This document shows, piece after piece, positions 1-8,620 of a stretch of 64,000 nt of DNA (positions within the stretch are counted from its first letter, which is position 1; each line of letters opens with the position of its first letter). The notes under the pieces are model-generated. The model was not told the DNA's origin and made no database searches. It saw only the letters and a list, made by a program, of their open reading frames with translations. Where the stretch lies: positions 20,828 to 84,827 of the forward strand of contig JAUQYB010000033.1 of assembly GCA_030837825.1 (NCBI GenBank), read 5' to 3'. The position numbers and the translations under genes are program-made. The stretch is from Albidovulum sp. (GTDB lineage Bacteria > Pseudomonadota > Alphaproteobacteria > Rhodobacterales > Rhodobacteraceae).

Positions 1-121
1 CGTCCTGCGTCGTGCCGCCCCAGCTTGTGAACACCATGTCCTGCGCCGAGGCCGCCCCCCCGGTTCCGGCGGCCATGCCGGCGGCCAGGAGCGTGCCCGT
101 CAGTATCGCTTTCAGTTTCAT
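1..121 (-). CDS. Extracellular solute-binding protein, N-terminal fragment (gene runs off the window)
   Basis: Only the first 40 codons are inside the window. They encode a classical Sec signal: Met-Lys-Leu-Lys, a hydrophobic Ala/Leu/Gly stretch and an AxA-type site at about residue 24, followed by QDMVFTSWGGTTQD. A mature start of this kind is typical of PotD/spermidine-type periplasmic binding proteins of ABC importers. A strong GGAGG ribosome site precedes the ATG. An operator identical to the one before the MarR gene lies about 160 bp upstream, so the transporter is probably co-controlled with the methyltransferase at 1252-2808. The substrate class is inferred from the few mature residues and is uncertain. 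Confidence 0.7.
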   Translation of the reverse strand, partial: MKLKAILTGTLLAAGMAAGTGGAASAQDMVFTSWGGTTQD

Positions 122-282
122 TTCTCCTCCCTGCTTTCTCGGTGGATCACCGGTTTCTTCAACGTCTCGGCCCCGTCGCGCTTGTCCCCAGGACCTGCCG
201 GCATGTGTCCCGTCCTTCGGGGGCGGGCTGCCGGGGCGGTACCGCCCCCCGCGCCTCTCCTCTGGCGGCGGGCAGTCAATTC

Positions 283-296
283 ATTTGTATGCTAAT
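283..296. promoter_or_regulatory. Candidate MarR operator, copy 1
   Basis: ATTTGTATGCTAAT is an imperfect palindrome (10 of 14 positions symmetric) embedded in CAATTCATTTGTATGCTAATG. It lies upstream of the minus-strand binding-protein gene that starts at 121. The same 14-mer recurs at 637-650, and 12 bases of it recur on the other strand at 2889-2902. The rest of the 122-758 interval shows no convincing gene. Confidence 0.6.
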
Positions 297-636
297 GACA
301 CACATTTCCGCGAACCTGTCAACGCCGCGCTTCGGCCCCAAGCCACCGGCCCGCCCCGCGCCTCGGTCCCGCGAAGGGCGGGGGCTTTCGCGGAACCCGC
401 CTCCCGGCGTGGCGCAGCGGCGGGCCGATGGCCGCCGCGCCATCAGTGCCCGCCTCGCGGCCACGCGCCGCCTGCCGGGCAGCACCGATTCGCCTGAGGT
501 CTTCGTCGCGCAGCGCGGCCGGAGCGCCGGGGCAGCAGGAAGACGGCCACCGCCGGGGGCATCGGACCGATGTTGCAGAAGACCCGGTCTGGCAACGAGG
601 ACATGGACATCCGGTCGGCCCCCTTCGATCCAATTT

Positions 637-650
637 ATTTGTATGCTAAT
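637..650. promoter_or_regulatory. Candidate MarR operator, copy 2
   Basis: The 14-mer is identical to copy 1, and the surrounding 21 bp differ at one base. It lies about 110 bp before the MarR start, which fits autoregulation. Confidence 0.6.
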
Positions 651-758
651 GGAAGGGCCGGCAAACGCAAGCGCCGGCTCGGGTCACGTCGGCCCATCGA
701 ACGATCCGAATCGGTCCAACGGCCGCCGAGGTGTCTACTGGAGCATTCAGGAATGATC

Positions 759-1214
759 ATGCAGCCCGCACCGCAATCCGAACGCCCCGACGACGCGGCG
801 AAAAAGGCCTATGTCCTCGACGAACAGATCGGCTACCTCCTGCGACTCGTGAACCAGCGGCACGCGCTGATCTTTCAGGAACACACCGTGCTCGACCTCA
901 CTCCTACGCAGTTTTCCGCGATGGTGCGGCTACTGGATGAAGGCGAATGCTCGCAGAACGAACTGGGGCGCCGCACCGCGATGGACGTGGCAACGATCAA
1001 GGGGGTGGTCGACCGGCTGCGGGTGAAGGGGCTCGTCCGCCTGCGACCCGACCCGAATGACCGGCGTCGCACGACGATCTCGGTCCCGGGCCCGCACGAG
1101 GACCTGCGGGCAACCCTTCACGCGGTCGGGCGCCGGATCACCAGGCAGACGCTCAAGCCGCTGACGCCGGCAGAACGGCGCACGCTGCTTCGCCTGCTTG
1201 CAAAGATGGTCTGA
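759..1214 (+). CDS. MarR-family transcriptional regulator
   Basis: A 151-residue winged-helix regulator. The core reads LTPTQFSAMVRLLDEGECSQNELGRR, then a recognition-helix segment with MDVATIKGVVDRL, then a wing with DPNDRRRTTI; this order is diagnostic of MarR. I chose the ATG at 759 because AGGA lies seven bases upstream; an ATG six bases earlier is an alternative. The gene is convergent with the MttB-type gene downstream and the two share a terminator hairpin. Identical palindromic sites before this gene, before the methyltransferase and before the binding-protein gene make it the likely local regulator, presumably responding to the methylated substrate or a product. The ligand is unknown. 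Confidence 0.88.
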   Translation: MQPAPQSERPDDAAKKAYVLDEQIGYLLRLVNQRHALIFQEHTVLDLTPTQFSAMVRLLDEGECSQNELGRRTAMDVATIKGVVDRLRVKGLVRLRPDPNDRRRTTISVPGPHEDLRATLHAVGRRITRQTLKPLTPAERRTLLRLLAKMV

Positions 1215-1242
1215 CCGGCACGCGTCAGTGCGCCGGTCAGAC
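1209..1242. terminator. Bidirectional terminator between convergent marR and mttB-like genes
   Basis: GTCTGACCGGC at 1209-1219 is exactly complementary to GCCGGTCAGAC at 1232-1242, with a 12-base loop. It overlaps the marR stop codon and lies just beyond the stop of the opposing gene. There is no long T run. Confidence 0.6.
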
Positions 1243-1251
1243 CCCGGGGGG

Positions 1252-2808
1252 TCAGATCACCGAGACGGCGCCAGCATAGGCCGCGACGATGTGCTGGTCG
1301 GCATGCGCGGCCAGCGCGGCGATCTCGCGTTCCTGTTCCTCGCTGAGAAGGCCCTGTTCGGGCGCCGCCGCAATCGCCGCCAGCGCGGCATCGCGAGCCT
1401 CGTCGAAGGCGGCGCGGCGGCCCGACTTCTCGTAGTCGTCGCGGCCCTGCCGCTTGAACACCCTGGGCGACAACTGGTCGCGGCAGGTGGCGATCGTGTG
1501 CGCGCTGTCGAGGAAGTGGCCGCCGGTACGGATCTGCATCAGCTCGTCCCAGTTCAGCGCCTCCTTGTCGAGGCTGGGCTTGCGGATGAAGCGCCGCATC
1601 ATCGCGCCGACCTCGTTGTCGAGGACCGCCTGCACCGGGCTGAACACTGTGGCGCATTCGAGCTGGCCCACGCCGCCGAGGATGTCGGCCCCGGCCAGCG
1701 CCACGGTCTGCGTCAGCATCGCCCGTTCCGCCATCGACTGGTGGTCGGCGTCCGGCGTGTCCGAGCCCGAGCCGTAGGTATGCGCCACCACCCCCCAGCC
1801 GCGCTTCATGAGCTGGATCGACATGTTCGCGGCCTGGAGCGATTCCACGCAGCTTTGCAGCGCGCTGCCCGTCCGCATGTCGAGCGTGAACATCAGAGGC
1901 GTCGCGATCACCGGAGTGCCGGGCGACAGGATATGCGCCATCACCGTCATGCCGACGATCTCGGCCGCCGACATGATCGACATTGCCGGAACCGAAAGCG
2001 GCGCCGTGCCGCCCGACGAGGGCAGGCTGCAGGCATGGAGCGGAATCCCGTATTCTCCCGCCTTGATGATGGCGTGGGTGTCCATGTATTTGAATTCGAG
2101 CGGCGTGAACGAGCAGGTGATGCAGCTTGTGATCGGGTTGGCGCGAAGCTTGTCCTCACCGCCCGCCGCGATCGCCGCGATGCGCATCAGGTAATCCACG
2201 TTTTCCCACTGGTAGGGCTGCATCCAGACATGTTTTGGCGTGCGCCCGATCAGGCGGCCATAGCTGTGGATGTCGGAGGTCACCTCGGGCACGCCGTGCA
2301 CGAAGGGATGGGCGATGAAGCCGACCTCGTCCAGCGTGTTGGCCACCGCGGCGATCTCGCTGACCGCGGTCAGGTCCATCTTGCGGTAGCTCGCGTCGCG
2401 CGGGTTGACATAGCCATGCCCGCCGGTGCCGGTGCGCATGACGAAGCCGCGGTCGGCGCGCGGCAGGTCGATGTCGAAGCGCGGCTCCTTGCCGCCCAGC
2501 CGCACCGCCTTCGGCGTCGCCGCCATCGCCTCGCGGATCAGTTCGCGCGGCATCCGGATGCGGTTGGCATCGGTGCCGGGCTTCGCGCCCGCGGCAAGGA
2601 AGCGCTTGTACGCCTCGGGGTGCAGGATCGCCACGCCGTAGTCGGCCAGCACATCCTCGACCCGGGCTTTCATCCAGGCAACCTCGTCATCGTCGAGGAA
2701 CCCGAAGGTGGCGCGCCTGAATTCGGGCGGCTCCTGGCGGAAGGCGCTGGCGGGGTGGCTGGCCCGCACGGTGCGGGTGCGTTTGGGGGTATTCGTCTTG
2801 GCTTCCAT
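1252..2808 (-). CDS. MttB-family (trimethylamine:corrinoid methyltransferase-like) protein, non-pyrrolysine type
   Basis: A 518-residue member of the MttB superfamily, which transfers a methyl group from quaternary amines such as betaines to a corrinoid protein. Supporting stretches are the N-terminal region with FGFLDDDEVAWMKARVEDVL, the barrel segment SITCSFTPLE-type region followed by GEYGIPLHACSLPSSG, TPVIATPLMFTLDMRTG, and GGHFLDSAHTIATC near the C terminus. No in-frame amber codon is present, so it belongs to the non-pyrrolysine branch. Start 2808 is preferred because AGGGAGG lies five bases upstream. No corrinoid protein or RamA-type activase is seen nearby. The promoter carries the MarR operator at 2889-2902. 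The substrate cannot be read from sequence. Confidence 0.88.
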   Translation of the reverse strand: MEAKTNTPKRTRTVRASHPASAFRQEPPEFRRATFGFLDDDEVAWMKARVEDVLADYGVAILHPEAYKRFLAAGAKPGTDANRIRMPRELIREAMAATPKAVRLGGKEPRFDIDLPRADRGFVMRTGTGGHGYVNPRDASYRKMDLTAVSEIAAVANTLDEVGFIAHPFVHGVPEVTSDIHSYGRLIGRTPKHVWMQPYQWENVDYLMRIAAIAAGGEDKLRANPITSCITCSFTPLEFKYMDTHAIIKAGEYGIPLHACSLPSSGGTAPLSVPAMSIMSAAEIVGMTVMAHILSPGTPVIATPLMFTLDMRTGSALQSCVESLQAANMSIQLMKRGWGVVAHTYGSGSDTPDADHQSMAERAMLTQTVALAGADILGGVGQLECATVFSPVQAVLDNEVGAMMRRFIRKPSLDKEALNWDELMQIRTGGHFLDSAHTIATCRDQLSPRVFKRQGRDDYEKSGRRAAFDEARDAALAAIAAAPEQGLLSEEQEREIAALAAHADQHIVAAYAGAVSVI

Positions 2809-2888
2809 GACTGCCTCCCTGTAAAAAGGATTGCTCATGGCACACACCGATTAGGCTGACTGCCTGCCGACTTCAGCTCGGAAAGAAC

Positions 2889-2902
2889 GCTAGCATACAA
2901 AT
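2889..2902. promoter_or_regulatory. Candidate MarR operator, copy 3
   Basis: Read on the minus strand this is AATTC followed by ATTTGTATGCTA, sharing the AATTC flank and 12 of 14 core bases with the copy at 283. It lies about 80 bp upstream of the mttB-like start. Confidence 0.6.
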
Positions 2903-3033
2903 GAATTTCGTCAACCGAATCTTTGCCTCCGGCCGTTGACCGACTGGCGCGTCTGGTGGCTGGCCGCGCCTCACCCGGTCATCCCGCCTGCGCTGGAGGC
3001 CGGCCACCCGAGGGCAGCAACCGCCGGCCTCGC

Positions 3034-3849
3034 TCAACGCGATTCGGCATCGGCCGTCCGGTTCATCGCCAGGGCAAAGAGTTCTGCCTGAGAAGATATG
3101 TTGAGCTTCCGATAGATATGGCGACGATGCACCTTGACCGTTTCGATGCTGATGCCGAGCAGGAGCGACATGGAGGGCGACGAATTCCCCCTGAGGATCA
3201 GATTCGCGATCGCCAGTTCGCGCTGTGTCAGAATACCCTCGCCGCCGATGTTGAGCGTGGGCTCAACGGCGCTGACGGAGCTGGCCGGGGACTGCGTCGA
3301 TGGCCCGAGTGCAACATGCCGGCAAACCAGACTGGAAATCAGCGTATTGATCTGTCTGAGAAACCGTACGCCCGAGGCAGAAAACGCCGAAATCTTCTTG
3401 CTTCTGAGCGCCGAGATCACGATCAGGTCGTCGTGGCCGATCCAGCAGAAGATGCACAACTCGTCTGACATGCCGGTCTGGACATAGTAGGTCCGGTAAA
3501 ACTCGGAATGGAAAAACCGGTCGGCGGCCAGCTTCCGAAGCAGGTGGATGCCGCCGGGAAGCCGCTTCTGAAAGGCCAGATAGGTCGGGTCCAGCAGATA
3601 GGCCCGCGTGCGGTACTCGCGAAAATCCCCGCGCGAAACGCGGCTGTTGAAATTGCTGAACACCAGCGCCGGCTCATTTCCTCCGGAATAGCGAAAGACG
3701 ACGATGCCGTGGTTCTCGAGAATGGCGCTGACGCTTCCGGCCAGCGCATCCCAGAACTGCCCCGTTCCCGAGGTCAGGGCCGCATCCGCGAGCCCTTTGA
3801 CCCAGTCCGGGCATTCGTCTTCGGCTTTGGGCAGGGGGTGGTTGGACAT
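3034..3849 (-). CDS. LuxR-family helix-turn-helix transcriptional regulator
   Basis: 271 residues. The last 65 form a GerE/LuxR DNA-binding domain: LTQRELAIANLILRGNSSP, then LLGISIETVKVHRRHIYRKLNISSQAEL. The N-terminal 180 residues have no signature I can assign confidently. They are rich in aromatic residues and lack the usual acyl-homoserine-lactone pocket pattern. The gene lies alone between the methyltransferase and the aminotransferase, all on the minus strand but with separate intergenic gaps, so a link to either is only inferred from position. The 125-bp gap before 3034 shows nothing recognisable. Confidence 0.85.
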   Translation of the reverse strand: MSNHPLPKAEDECPDWVKGLADAALTSGTGQFWDALAGSVSAILENHGIVVFRYSGGNEPALVFSNFNSRVSRGDFREYRTRAYLLDPTYLAFQKRLPGGIHLLRKLAADRFFHSEFYRTYYVQTGMSDELCIFCWIGHDDLIVISALRSKKISAFSASGVRFLRQINTLISSLVCRHVALGPSTQSPASSVSAVEPTLNIGGEGILTQRELAIANLILRGNSSPSMSLLLGISIETVKVHRRHIYRKLNISSQAELFALAMNRTADAESR

Positions 3850-3942
3850 TGCCCTTCTTGAACCCGGCGCAAGATCCAGCCTGCGTCACGCATCGGCAGG
3901 CCGGAAGTCTAGCACGGGCGGCCCGGTCCGCAAGCGCGGGCT

Positions 3943-5346
3943 TCAGTCTAGCCTGACTCCTTCGCGGGTCAGTTGATCGGCCACGACCTGGATCGAGTCG
4001 CCAAGGACGCCGACCAGATCATCAACCTGATCCACGTCCAGAATGAGCGGCGGGGACAGGACATTCAGATGGGCGATCGGGCGCACCAGGACCCCGCGGG
4101 ATTGGCACTCGTTGGCGATCCGCTTGCCGATGGCATGTTCCGGGGCCAAAAGCGCCTTCGTGGACTTGCTGGCGACGTTTTCCACGCAAAGCATGAAATG
4201 GCTGCCGCGCACATCGCCGACCAGGGGAAGCGCGGAAAGGTCGCGCAGCCGCTTCTCGAAATAGGGACCGACCTTGCGGACGTGGCCACAGATGTCCTCG
4301 CGCTCCATGATCTCGATGTTCTTAAGGCCGGCGGCGCAGCAAACCGGATGGCCGGAATAGGTGAAGCCGTGGGTGAACATCGCACCGGCCGCCTGCGGCA
4401 CGCTCAGCACGTCATAGATGTCGTCCGAGATGATGTTGGCCGACAGCGGCGCATAGGCCGAGGACATGCCCTTCGCCGCTGTGATGATGTCGGGCACCAT
4501 GCCGAAGACGTCTTCGGACGCGAAGAAATGGCCCAGCCGGCCGAAGGCGGTGACCACCTCGTCGGCGACGTAGAGCACGCCGTATTCCCGGCAGACCTTC
4601 GCCATCGCGGCATGATAGCCTTTCGGCGCGACGATGACGCCGCCCGCGCCCTGGATCGGCTCGGCGAAGAAGGCGGCAACGGTCTCGGGACCAAGCTCCT
4701 CGATCTTGGCGCGGAATTCGGCGACCAGTTCGGCGAGGAATGCTTCCTCGGTCATGCCGTCGGGGCGACGATAGGTGTTGGGCGATGAGACGCGGTGGAT
4801 CAACCCGTCGGCCACCAGATCGAAGCCGATATGATCGAAGGCCACACCGGTCATCGACATCGTCAGATAGGTGCTGCCGTGATAGCTGTCGTGGCGGGTG
4901 ATGATCTTCTTCTTGAGCGGCTTGCCGAGGCGGTTGAAGTAGAAATGGATCATCCGCACCGCGGTATCGTTCGATTCCGATCCGCCCAGCCCGTAGAAGA
5001 CATGGTTCAGCGGCCCGGGGGCCAGTTCCGCCAGCTTCGCCGCCAATTGCGCGGCCGGAACCGAAGTGTGATGGCCGAAGGAGGAATAATACACCATCTG
5101 CCGCGCCTGCGCGGCAATGGCATCGGCCATTTCGTCACGTCCGTAGCCGATGTTCACGCACCAGAGCCCGCCGATCCCGTCCAGATACCGCTGGCCCTCG
5201 CTGTCGGTCACATAGGCGCCTTCGGCCCCCGTCAGGATCATCGAGCCGGTGGACTTGAACGTAGAGAAGTCGGTAAACGGATGGAAATGGTGGTTCAGGT
5301 CTTGCTGCCGGATCTTGTCGGCATCGTAGTTGGGTCGCAGGTCCAT
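3943..5346 (-). CDS. Class III pyridoxal-phosphate aminotransferase (omega-amino acid/polyamine:pyruvate type)
   Basis: 467 residues, the normal length for the family. The PLP residues are visible: GLGGSESNDTAV for phosphate binding, SYHGSTYLTMSMTG, Asp262 in VADEVVTAFGRLG and the Schiff-base Lys292 in ITAAKGMSSAYAPLS. The family moves an amino group from a terminal amine (putrescine, beta-alanine, taurine or similar) to pyruvate. ATG 5346 is preceded by GGAGA. The gene follows the MaoC and acyl-CoA synthetase genes on the same strand after a 133-bp gap, so it may belong to the same pathway. Within the family the exact amine donor cannot be assigned from sequence alone. Confidence 0.88.
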   Translation of the reverse strand: MDLRPNYDADKIRQQDLNHHFHPFTDFSTFKSTGSMILTGAEGAYVTDSEGQRYLDGIGGLWCVNIGYGRDEMADAIAAQARQMVYYSSFGHHTSVPAAQLAAKLAELAPGPLNHVFYGLGGSESNDTAVRMIHFYFNRLGKPLKKKIITRHDSYHGSTYLTMSMTGVAFDHIGFDLVADGLIHRVSSPNTYRRPDGMTEEAFLAELVAEFRAKIEELGPETVAAFFAEPIQGAGGVIVAPKGYHAAMAKVCREYGVLYVADEVVTAFGRLGHFFASEDVFGMVPDIITAAKGMSSAYAPLSANIISDDIYDVLSVPQAAGAMFTHGFTYSGHPVCCAAGLKNIEIMEREDICGHVRKVGPYFEKRLRDLSALPLVGDVRGSHFMLCVENVASKSTKALLAPEHAIGKRIANECQSRGVLVRPIAHLNVLSPPLILDVDQVDDLVGVLGDSIQVVADQLTREGVRLD

Positions 5347-5479
5347 CTTGGTCTCCGCAGTTTCTGTGCCGAGTATTCCCGCCCGGAGGGACGCGGCAAA
5401 TAACCCCAAAGAGTAGGTTTGAAACGGCGCGCCAGCCCGCAGCCGCGCCCTGCCGGCCCGCGCGTCACCGTCGTGCCGG

Positions 5480-6424
5480 TCACGTCCCTTCGGGCCGGAG
5501 GAAGACGGCGGAGGCGCGCACCACCGGCTCGGCCCCGCGCAGGCAGTCGAGCGCCAGTTCCACCGTCGGCCCCTCACCGCTCTCGCCGAATCCGGTGATG
5601 CGGCCCTGACAGGTCAGCGCGTCGCCGGGCCAGACCGTCGTCAGGAAGCGGGCGCGGAAGAACCGGACGTTTCCGGGGCTCAGCCAGTGCGCGGCATAGG
5701 CGCCGAGCACGCCGGCGTGGTGCATCCCGACGGAGATGAAGTCGGCCATGCCGTGCGCACGGGCGGCGAGCGTGTCGTGATGGCCGGGCGAATCCTCGCC
5801 CGAGGCGCACTGGTAGCGGATCATGTCGGTCAGCGTCAGCGCCGGCAGGTCGACGGGGCCGGGGCCGTCGCCGATCGACAGGGGACCGAGGGCGGACCTC
5901 ACCGCGTCAAGCTGGTTCCGCGCCTCGCTCCGGTGCAGCCAGGGCCGGTGCTTCGGCCCGCCCGCCGCTTCGCCGCCCGCTCCATCGCGGCGCTCGGGCC
6001 GGATCGAGGTGGGCATCCAGCGGGCGACGAGCCGCCCCGCCGCGTCGCGGAACTCCGTCCGCATGACGAAGAACTCCAGCCGTCCGCCGGCGCGCCCGGT
6101 CTTGAAGAAGTGATCGGCAACCTCGGTCGAGGCCGTCAGCACGTCCCCCACCCTCGGAGGCGGCCCGAAAAACTCGAACGACTGTTCCCCGTCGGTCGTG
6201 CCCAGACAGTCGATCGCGGCAAGGGCCGAGCCTTCGGGCGCGCGTTCGAGGATATAGCCCCAGTGATAGCCCGCCATGACGAGGAAGGTCGGCGGCACCA
6301 CTGCCCGCGGGTCGTCGAGCCATGCCGGAAGCGTGGAGTAGAGCGAACGTGCGAACTGCCGGATTGCCCCCCATTCGATGTGCACCCGGTAGTCCGGGCC
6401 CCTCAGCCCCTTGATCGTCTCCAT
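5480..6424 (-). CDS. MaoC-like double hot-dog dehydratase/thioesterase-fold protein
   Basis: 314 residues with two hot-dog repeats, an arrangement seen in FAS1-DH-N/MaoC proteins that hydrate or dehydrate acyl-CoA thioesters. The first half carries PPTFLVMAGYHWGY and RVGDVLTASTEVADHFFKTGRAGGRLEF. The second half carries HADFISVGMHHAG-like and GNVRFFRARFLTTVWPGDAL, the usual lid and central helix pattern. The ATG follows the stop of the acyl-CoA synthetase by one base, so the two are translationally coupled. Together with the synthetase it suggests CoA-ester degradation of an organic acid. The precise substrate is unknown. Confidence 0.75.
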   Translation of the reverse strand: METIKGLRGPDYRVHIEWGAIRQFARSLYSTLPAWLDDPRAVVPPTFLVMAGYHWGYILERAPEGSALAAIDCLGTTDGEQSFEFFGPPPRVGDVLTASTEVADHFFKTGRAGGRLEFFVMRTEFRDAAGRLVARWMPTSIRPERRDGAGGEAAGGPKHRPWLHRSEARNQLDAVRSALGPLSIGDGPGPVDLPALTLTDMIRYQCASGEDSPGHHDTLAARAHGMADFISVGMHHAGVLGAYAAHWLSPGNVRFFRARFLTTVWPGDALTCQGRITGFGESGEGPTVELALDCLRGAEPVVRASAVFLRPEGT

Positions 6425-6425
6425 C

Positions 6426-8513
6426 TCAGGCCCCGCTTTCGATCAGCGCATCCACCGCCACCACCCGCCCGTCCCGCGCGACGATGACCGGGTTGAGGTC
6501 GAGCGCGGCGAGTGTCTCCCGGTTGGCGATGGCGAAGGCTGCGACCGCCTCGGCAATGTCACCGACGCGGGCCCGGGCCGCCGGATCGAGGCCCGCTGTC
6601 ACCCCAAGACCCGCCAGCGCCAGGTCGATCGCACCGCGCGCAACCGGCAGCAACAGCGCCACGGCATTCCTTGCGGTCTCGACATCGACCCCGCCCTGCC
6701 CGAGGATCAGCGCGTGGCCGTAGATCCGGCTCGACTTGATGCCGACGATGACCTCCACCTCCGCCCCCGCCACCATCTCCTCGACCAGATAGCCATCGGG
6801 CGCGATGCCCGCCTCGCCGAACCGGGCCGCCATCGCCGCAAGCGCCGCCTCAGCCGCCGGTTCGCCGGACAAGCCGACCGCGACCGCGCCGAACCGGTTC
6901 TTGTGCGGGACGGCGGCGGATATTCCTTTCAGCACAACCGGAAAGCCGATCTGGCGGGCGGCCGCGGCAACCTCTTCGGCGCCGACAAAATGGCGCCGCG
7001 GAAACGGAATGCCCGCAGTTTCCAGAACCGCCTTCGACTCCACTTCGTCGAGAACACGGGTCGTCGCGAATGGCGGGGCCGGTGGCAGGATCGCAAGGTC
7101 CTGCTGCGCGCCGTCGCGGCGCGCGCCGTGGTGGCTGGCGGCAGCGATGGCCGAGACCGCGTCCTCCAGCCCCTGGAGCGCGGCGATCCCTGCCTCGCGG
7201 CAGAGCCGGTGGACATCGGCGGACATCTCGTCCGGCATGGTCGCAACGATGGCGGCCGGCGTGGCGGTTTCCCGCGTCGCCCGGATCCAGGCGCGAAGCG
7301 TCGGACTGCCCCCCTGGCCATCACCGCCGTCGGTGTTCATCACCGCGACGTCGTAGCCGTCCTGAAGCATGGTCCGGAAACATTCGAACAGGGCTGGCTC
7401 GTTCTCCATCGAAAGGACGTCCATGCCGGTGTAATAGGCGTTGTGGTCCAATGGGTTCGACACATGGGCGAATTCCGGCAGTTGCGGGCGCAGCGCCGCC
7501 GCGACTCCGTCCGATACCGGCGGAAGGGCGATCCCGTGATCGAAGGCCGCATCGGCGAAAAGCGCCCGCGCCGCGCCGCTTGCCGTCAGCACCGCCATCC
7601 GGTTGCCGCCGATCCGGTCGCCCCAGGTGCCGAGCGCCTTGAGCGTCTCGAAAAGCTGCGGCAGGCTGCGGACCCGGGTGAATCCGAGCCGCTCGCAGAG
7701 CGCGTCGAAGAGATCGTCGTCGCCGGCCAGCGCCCCGGTATGGGTCAGCGCCATCTCGGCACCGAGCGCGCTGCGTCCGCTTTTCAGCACCACCACCGGC
7801 AGGTTGCGCCGGCGGGTGACTTCGGCCGCCCCGGCCAGCGCGGCCACATCACCCGGCCCTTCCATGAAGATGCCGATGGCGGTGACACGCGGGTCCTCGC
7901 CCAGCACCGCCAGCCAGTCCGCCACATCGAGCAGCACCTGGTTGCCGGTCGAGGCGATCACCGCCGGCGCCAGTCCGCGCCGGTCACGCACGAACGCATA
8001 GGCGATGCCGCCCGACTGCGAGATGATGGCGGGGCCGCGGTCCAGGGGCGCCGGGTCGTGATCCTCCATCGGCCACAGCGCCAGCCGGTCGAGCCGGTTC
8101 AGGAGACCGTTGGAATTCGGCCCCGCCACGGCAAGGTCTCCGGCAGCGGCGACAAGGTCGGTCTGGAGGCGCTTGCCCTCCTCGCCCATCTCGCCGAAGC
8201 CCGCCGCGAAGCAGACCGCGCCCCCTGCCCCGCGCGCGGCAAGACTGCGGACGGCCTCGACCGTCAGCCTGCGGTTGACGCTCAGGAAGGCGGCGTCGGG
8301 CGCCTCGGGCAGGTCGGCGATCGTCGGCACGCAAGGAATGCCGCCGATTTCCCGCTGGAACGGGTTCACCATCCGGATGTCGCCGCCGAAGCCCGCCTTG
8401 CGCAGCATCGCGATCGAGGGCGCCAGCGTTCTTCCTCCGACAAGGGCGACCGTGCGAGGGTTCAGCAGGCGCTTCAGATTGGCCCTGCGTGCCTGTTTTG
8501 CATGAATGTCCAT
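6426..8513 (-). CDS. NDP-forming acyl-CoA synthetase (fused alpha and beta subunits)
   Basis: 695 residues in the domain order of ADP-forming acetyl-CoA-synthetase-like enzymes. An N-terminal CoA-binding domain (RTVALVGGRT, FAAGFGEMGEEG) is followed by succinyl-CoA-ligase-like domains with SQSGGIAYAFV and the probable phospho-histidine in ALTHTGALAG. A C-terminal ATP-grasp domain starts around residue 490 (KAVLETAGIPFPRRH, VVLKGISAAVPHKNR). These enzymes interconvert acyl-CoA and acid plus nucleotide. The gene lies 107 bp after the binding-protein gene and abuts maoC, consistent with a single catabolic transcript. Substrate specificity is not deducible. Confidence 0.87.
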   Translation of the reverse strand: MDIHAKQARRANLKRLLNPRTVALVGGRTLAPSIAMLRKAGFGGDIRMVNPFQREIGGIPCVPTIADLPEAPDAAFLSVNRRLTVEAVRSLAARGAGGAVCFAAGFGEMGEEGKRLQTDLVAAAGDLAVAGPNSNGLLNRLDRLALWPMEDHDPAPLDRGPAIISQSGGIAYAFVRDRRGLAPAVIASTGNQVLLDVADWLAVLGEDPRVTAIGIFMEGPGDVAALAGAAEVTRRRNLPVVVLKSGRSALGAEMALTHTGALAGDDDLFDALCERLGFTRVRSLPQLFETLKALGTWGDRIGGNRMAVLTASGAARALFADAAFDHGIALPPVSDGVAAALRPQLPEFAHVSNPLDHNAYYTGMDVLSMENEPALFECFRTMLQDGYDVAVMNTDGGDGQGGSPTLRAWIRATRETATPAAIVATMPDEMSADVHRLCREAGIAALQGLEDAVSAIAAASHHGARRDGAQQDLAILPPAPPFATTRVLDEVESKAVLETAGIPFPRRHFVGAEEVAAAARQIGFPVVLKGISAAVPHKNRFGAVAVGLSGEPAAEAALAAMAARFGEAGIAPDGYLVEEMVAGAEVEVIVGIKSSRIYGHALILGQGGVDVETARNAVALLLPVARGAIDLALAGLGVTAGLDPAARARVGDIAEAVAAFAIANRETLAALDLNPVIVARDGRVVAVDALIESGA

Positions 8514-8620
8514 GACCTTGCGGGCCTCCAGGCAACGCCATTCCGTCCGGCAAAAGCCGGCCCGGCAATGTCTGTCATCGGGAAAGGGGGTCCGGCGGGA
8601 TGCCGGACCGCCCTGTCAGA

